Source of the DNA: Nocardioides sp.
GTDB taxonomy: Bacteria > Actinomycetota > Actinomycetes > Propionibacteriales > Nocardioidaceae
Direction: 5' to 3'
Length of the DNA: 47,937 bases
Assembly: GCF_029937575.1 (NCBI RefSeq)
Contig: NZ_JAPYPS010000023.1
Location: forward strand, 1-47,937
The notes below the pieces were generated by a model that was given only the letters and a program-made list of their open reading frames with translations, ran no database searches and was not told the DNA's origin. Numbering within the stretch: position 1 is the stretch's first letter; each line of letters opens with the position of its first letter. Below, one piece after another: positions 44,727 through 47,937 of the stretch. Both the position numbers and the translations under genes were made by a program.

Positions 44727-45533
44727 TCAGCGCCCCTCGAAGACCGGCTGCTCCTTGGCGACGAACGACGCCACGGCGGCGGTGTGGTCGTGGGTGGCGC
44801 CGGTCTTCGTCATCATCGCGCTCTCCAGCTCGAGGGCCTCCTCGAGGGTGTGCCCGGCGGCGTAGACGACCGAGCGGCGGATCGAGCCGAACGAGACGGT
44901 CGGCCCGGTGGCGAGCCGGGTCGCCAACGTCGAGACCTCGGCGGTGAGCTCGACGGCCGGAACGACCGACGTGGCGAGGCCGATCTCCAGGGCCTCGGGT
45001 GCCTTGACGGTGCGCGGGAAGTACATCAGCTCCAACGCCTTGGCCCGCCCGACGAGCATCGGCAGGTGATAGCTCGCACCGGTGTCGCACGACAGCGCCA
45101 CGCCGGCGAAGGAGGTGTTGAAGCCGGCGGTGTCGGCCACGACGCGGAAGTCGCAGGCGAACGCGAGCGAGGCACCCGCCCCGGCGGCGACCCCGTTGAC
45201 GGCGGCGATGACCGGCTTCTCCATCGTCGCGATCGTTGTCACGATGGGGTTGTAGTGCTTGTCCACCGTGGTGAACAGCGCGTCGCTGCCGCCGTTGTTC
45301 AGCAGGTCGATGTGCTCCTTGAGGTCCTGCCCGGTGCAGAACGCGCGCCCGCTCCCGGTGAGCACGACGCAGCGCACCGTCTCGTCCTTGGCCACCTGCG
45401 CGGTGATCTCGACGAGGAGCTCCTTGGTCGCGATGTTGAGGCTGTTCATCGCGTCGGGACGGTTCAGCGTGATGGTCGCGACGCCGTCGGTGACGTCGAG
45501 CAGGACGGGCGCGGTGGCAGGCGATTCGCTCAT
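44727..45533 (-). CDS. enoyl-CoA hydratase/isomerase family protein
   Basis: The 268-residue crotonase-fold protein has GSGRAFCTGQDL (about 59-70) and AAVNGVAAGAGASLAFACDFRVV (about 102-124), forming the oxyanion hole. VGRAKALELM is the trimer helix. The usual catalytic pair of glutamates is not obvious: D/T occurs at GVALSCDTGAS, where hydratases have a glutamate. A PaaG-like isomerase or other crotonase activity is therefore possible. The ATG at 45533 is the family start. Convergent with the peptidase gene and divergent from the DUF3117 gene. Pathway: beta-oxidation or aromatic acyl-CoA metabolism. Confidence 0.85.
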   Translation of the reverse strand: MSESPATAPVLLDVTDGVATITLNRPDAMNSLNIATKELLVEITAQVAKDETVRCVVLTGSGRAFCTGQDLKEHIDLLNNGGSDALFTTVDKHYNPIVTTIATMEKPVIAAVNGVAAGAGASLAFACDFRVVADTAGFNTSFAGVALSCDTGASYHLPMLVGRAKALELMYFPRTVKAPEALEIGLATSVVPAVELTAEVSTLATRLATGPTVSFGSIRRSVVYAAGHTLEEALELESAMMTKTGATHDHTAAVASFVAKEQPVFEGR

Positions 45534-45594
45534 GTCGTGGAGTCTGCCACCACCGGGCGGCAGGTCGGTGATGCGAGCAGTGGGTCTCATGGGG

Positions 45595-45600
45595 GATACT
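45595..45600 (+). promoter_or_regulatory. -10 box (GATACT) of DUF3117-pepA
   Basis: GATACT lies 69 bases before the DUF3117 ATG. The leader ends with a good ribosome site AGGAAGAGGG at 45649-45658. Confidence 0.45.
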
Positions 45601-45663
45601 GGTCGACGCACGAGAGCGGCAGGGCAGGACTGTCCTCGAGTTCGACTAGGAAGAGGGTGCCGC

Positions 45664-45831
45664 ATGGCGGCGATGAAGCCGCGGACCGGCGATGGTCCGC
45701 TGGAGGTCACCAAGGAAGGCCGAGGCATCGTGATGCGCGTGCCTCTGGAGGGCGGTGGCCGCCTGGTGGTGGAGCTGAACGCCGAGGAGGCCGGCAACCT
45801 GGGCGACGCCCTCAAGAACGTGGTCGGGTGA
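45664..45831 (+). CDS. DUF3117 family small protein
   Basis: The 55-residue protein has the highly conserved actinobacterial DUF3117 sequence: MKPRTGDGPLEVTKEGRG at the start and a VPLEGGGRLVVELNAEEA core. Function is unknown. To my knowledge the mycobacterial homologue is Rv1211. It has a strong ribosome site. Its stop overlaps the GTG of the aminopeptidase gene, coupling the two. Confidence 0.92.
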   Translation: MAAMKPRTGDGPLEVTKEGRGIVMRVPLEGGGRLVVELNAEEAGNLGDALKNVVG

Positions 45832-47399
45832 GCTCCGCCCCACCTCGTCCTGTCCTCCCCAGCCAGGTCTCGCCGCCCGTCGTCGCGCTGAGCCGTCTGG
45901 CTGCCCACGAGATCGTGGGCGCCGAGGTCGTGGCGCTACCGGTGCTCGCCGGTGAGGAGCTGACGCTGGGTCCTGGTGCCGCCGAGGCCGGTGACGCGCT
46001 CGGGCTGGACCTGCTCGCGCTGGCCGAGGCCTCGGGAGCGACCGGTGCCACCGGTGAGGTCATCACGGTCCCGCTCCCGCTGGGCGGGCCCGACAGCGCC
46101 GACCTGCGCGTCGTGCTGCTCGTCGGCGTCGGCGCGTCGAGCCCCACCGACCTGCGTCGAGCCGGTGCAGCGATGGCGCGCGCCACGCGCGGTCGCGGTG
46201 CGGTGGCGACCACGATCGCCTCGCTCGATCCCGACGTCGGCATCGAGGCCTTCGTGACCGGCGCGATGCTCGGCTCCTTCGGCTTCGACTGGCGTGCCGG
46301 TGAGCGTGAGCACGTGCCGACCCGTCAGATCGTGCTGGCCGGGGCCACGCCGGAGGGCGAGCTCGTCGACCGCCACGCCCTCGAGCGCGCCGTCGCGCTC
46401 GGCGGTGCGGGCTGGCGTGCCCGGATGCTCGCCACGGTCCCCTCCAACCTCAAGAGCCCCGCCTGGCTCGCCGAGCAGGCCGAGACCCTGGCCGCCGAGG
46501 CCGGGCTGGGCTACCGAGTCTGGGACGAGAAGCAGCTCGCCGACGGCGGCTTCGGCGGGATCATCGGCGTGGGGCAGGGCTCGGCCACGCCCCCACGGCT
46601 GATCCGCCTCGACTACACGCCGGCCAAGGGAGTTAGGGCCGCACGGTCGACACGCAGGACCCCGACCGTGGTGCTCGTCGGCAAGGGCATCACCTTCGAC
46701 TCCGGTGGGATCTCCATCAAGCCGGCCCAGGCCATGGCGAGCATGAAGCGCGACATGACCGGCGGCGCCGTCGTGCTCGCCACGATGGCCGCGCTCGCCG
46801 CGGTCGAGTGCCCCGTCAACGTCGTCGGACTCGTTCCCGCTGCCGAGAACGCCGTCTCGGGGACCTCGATGCGTCCCGGTGACGTGCTGCGCCACTACGA
46901 CGGCCGCACGACCGAGGTCACCAACACCGATGCCGAGGGACGTCTGGTCATGGCCGACGCGATCGCGTACGCCGCCGCCGAGCTCGACCCTGCCGTGATC
47001 GTCGACGTGGCCACCCTCACCGGGGCCGTCAAGGTCGCCCTCGGCCAGGAGATCGGCGGGCTCTTCGCCAACGACGACGCCCTGGCCGGTGCGCTGCTGC
47101 AGGCCGGGGCCGGAGCCGGCGAGCCGTTCTGGCGCTTCCCGCTGTTCGCCGCCTACGAGGAGCGGATCGCCTCGAAGGTCGCCGACGCCGACAACGCAGG
47201 AGGCGGACCCGGAGCGATCACCGCGGCGCTGTTCCTGCAGCACTTCGCCGGCGACGTCCCCTGGGCGCACCTCGACATCGCCTCGGTGGGCGACGTCCCC
47301 GAGGACCGGTTCGAGTGGACCCAGGGTCCCTCGGGCTTCGGTGCGCGGGCGCTGCTCACCTGGCTCGGCAGCCCCGACCCCCTCAAGGATGTGCGATGA
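45828..47399 (+). CDS. pepA: leucyl aminopeptidase (M17)
   Basis: The 523-residue cytosolic M17 metallo-aminopeptidase removes N-terminal residues from peptides. The N-terminal macro-like domain spans about 1-185. The catalytic domain has GKGITFDSGGISIKP (about 285-299, metal-binding Lys and Asp), MKRDMTGGA and the family signature NTDAEGRL (about 366-373). GTG 45828 overlaps the DUF3117 stop. Length is normal. It overlaps the following small gene by ATGA. Confidence 0.95.
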   Translation: MSSAPPRPVLPSQVSPPVVALSRLAAHEIVGAEVVALPVLAGEELTLGPGAAEAGDALGLDLLALAEASGATGATGEVITVPLPLGGPDSADLRVVLLVGVGASSPTDLRRAGAAMARATRGRGAVATTIASLDPDVGIEAFVTGAMLGSFGFDWRAGEREHVPTRQIVLAGATPEGELVDRHALERAVALGGAGWRARMLATVPSNLKSPAWLAEQAETLAAEAGLGYRVWDEKQLADGGFGGIIGVGQGSATPPRLIRLDYTPAKGVRAARSTRRTPTVVLVGKGITFDSGGISIKPAQAMASMKRDMTGGAVVLATMAALAAVECPVNVVGLVPAAENAVSGTSMRPGDVLRHYDGRTTEVTNTDAEGRLVMADAIAYAAAELDPAVIVDVATLTGAVKVALGQEIGGLFANDDALAGALLQAGAGAGEPFWRFPLFAAYEERIASKVADADNAGGGPGAITAALFLQHFAGDVPWAHLDIASVGDVPEDRFEWTQGPSGFGARALLTWLGSPDPLKDVR

Positions 47400-47734
47400 G
47401 AGCCCTCACCGTCCGCTGGTCGCTCACCGAGGCCCCCGACGGGGTCGAGGAGGAGCTGGCGACGTACGTCGCCACGACCTCGCACGCGAAGTTCACCGGG
47501 ATGAGCGGGCTGCGCTTCAAGACGTGGCGGATGCGGCCCGGCGAGTGGTTCGAGGGCCTCTACGTCTTCACCACGGCCGAGGCGTGCGCGCAGTTCGAGG
47601 AGACCTTCACCGCCGGAGCTGCCGAGGCTCCCGGCTCGAAGATCATCGGCAGCGCGCCGGTCCTGATCGAGGCGTCCGAGGTCGTCGCGATCGCCGAGGG
47701 CTGGGACGGGTTCGAGGCCGCAGCCCGCTACTGA
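47396..47734 (+). CDS. small YdhR-like/dimeric alpha-beta barrel protein
   Basis: The 112-residue protein has a ferredoxin-like alpha/beta barrel pattern: strand RALTVRWSL, helix GVEEELATYVA, strand GLRFKTWRMRPGEWFEGLYVF, helix AEACAQFEETF, strand IIGSAPVLIEASEV. It resembles YdhR-type putative monooxygenases. No cofactor is needed in such folds, and activity is unknown. Coupled to pepA. The repeat region follows 12 bases after its stop. Confidence 0.75.
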   Translation: MRALTVRWSLTEAPDGVEEELATYVATTSHAKFTGMSGLRFKTWRMRPGEWFEGLYVFTTAEACAQFEETFTAGAAEAPGSKIIGSAPVLIEASEVVAIAEGWDGFEAAARY

Positions 47735-47746
47735 GCCGCCCGGCGT

Positions 47747-47821
47747 CCGCGGTCGGCGTTCGTCTTACCGGGTCTCGTCACGCCGGTCGCGGGCTCGTCC
47801 CTCGCCCGCGCGGCTTGCTCG
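47747..47821 (+). repeat. direct repeat unit 1 containing REP-like hairpin, copy B
   Basis: This 75-base unit recurs 116 bases downstream with one mismatch. It contains CCGGGTCTCGTCACGC and the hairpin CGCGGGC (47788-47794)/GCCCGCG (47804-47810) with loop TCGTCCCTC. The CTTGCTCGACCACC border extends to 47827. It may also serve as terminator of pepA and the small downstream gene. Confidence 0.8.
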
Positions 47822-47862
47822 ACCACCATCAGATGATCTGAGCTCGTGCCTCGCTCAGTGAG

Positions 47863-47937
47863 CCGCGGTCGGCGTTCGTCTCACCGGGTCTCGTCACGCC
47901 GGTCGCGGGCTCGTCCCTCGCCCGCGCGGCTTGCTCG
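47863..47937 (+). repeat. direct repeat unit 2 containing REP-like hairpin, copy C
   Basis: Second 75-base copy (T to C at one position), with the hairpin at 47904-47910/47920-47926. It runs to the window edge, so the array may continue. The 41 bases between the units hold ACCACCATCAGATGATCT, the usual 3' border of the element. Confidence 0.8.

Noticed and set aside
47747..47937. CRISPR array
   Set aside because: Only two 75-base units with a 41-base interval that itself holds the element border. The unit contains a large hairpin and no cas genes are present.
1..47937. Prophage, integrative element or biosynthetic megacluster
   Set aside because: No integrase, phage structural, transposase, NRPS or PKS genes are visible, and no tRNA or rRNA genes were recognised. 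Only small relics and repeats indicate mobility.

Overview
This is a 47.9 kb window of very GC-rich DNA with dense, mostly intact bacterial genes. GTG starts are common, stop/start overlaps (ATGA, GTGA, TGATG) are frequent, and many genes appear to have leaderless transcripts. The gene content is that of an actinobacterium: the mycothiol deacetylase MshB, a seven-iron FdxA ferredoxin, a succinylase-type lysine pathway, a translational T-box ahead of ileS, a DivIVA-domain protein and a DUF3117 protein. From the mix of genes I infer a Nocardioides-like member of the Propionibacteriales. No 16S gene or other taxonomic marker is present to prove this.

Layout. 1-2845: a three-gene peptide-tail module: an aspartoacylase-like metallo-hydrolase, a RimB-type retropepsin-like protease, and divergently a RimK ATP-grasp ligase fused to a C-terminal RCK_C (TrkA_C) domain. 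2838-5810: a PaaI-type thioesterase, release factor 3 and a formate/nitrite-type channel. 5884-8875: a metal- or sulfur-responsive module (CsoR/CstR-type repressor, DUF302 protein, divergent MMPL exporter) with two G-tract operators between the arms. 9028-9636: an ECF sigma factor with no visible anti-sigma gene. 9667-19403: an accessory lipid/xenobiotic-type region (two SDRs, an NTF2-like protein, a sulfotransferase, a DUF1214 protein, an orphan substrate-binding lipoprotein, two TetR regulators, a Baeyer-Villiger-type monooxygenase and an SDR with an internal deletion). 19465-21194: a SigE-family ECF sigma factor with a membrane-anchored partner. 21233-24148: DUF202, an acyl-CoA thioesterase, a propeller-like protein, a NUDIX hydrolase and a small acidic protein.

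24159-47734 is mostly core actinobacterial genome. The gene order mshB ... fdxA-dapC ... dapD ... dapE-LOG ... DUF3117 follows, to my knowledge, the mycobacterial chromosome. dapC, an unrecognised ACT-like gene, pheA and tyrA form a tightly overlapping lysine/aromatic amino-acid operon. ileS is preceded by a class II (translational) T-box with an ultrashort stem I carrying an AUC specifier in its terminal loop. The T-box abuts a 5'-truncated DMT transporter. dapE, a LOG-family protein and a DivIVA-domain protein follow, then a secreted M14 peptidase, an enoyl-CoA hydratase, DUF3117 and leucyl aminopeptidase.

Decay and repeats cluster at 39884-40240 (HNH/DUF222 endonuclease remnant bounded by an inverted pair of REP-like hairpin elements) and at 47747-47937 (two more copies as a direct repeat). 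The REP copies share a nine-base loop while their stems differ by compensatory changes. The most unusual regulatory feature is a set of bidirectional promoters in which overlapping, offset -10 hexamers face each other and usually sit 7-8 bases from leaderless start codons on both sides.
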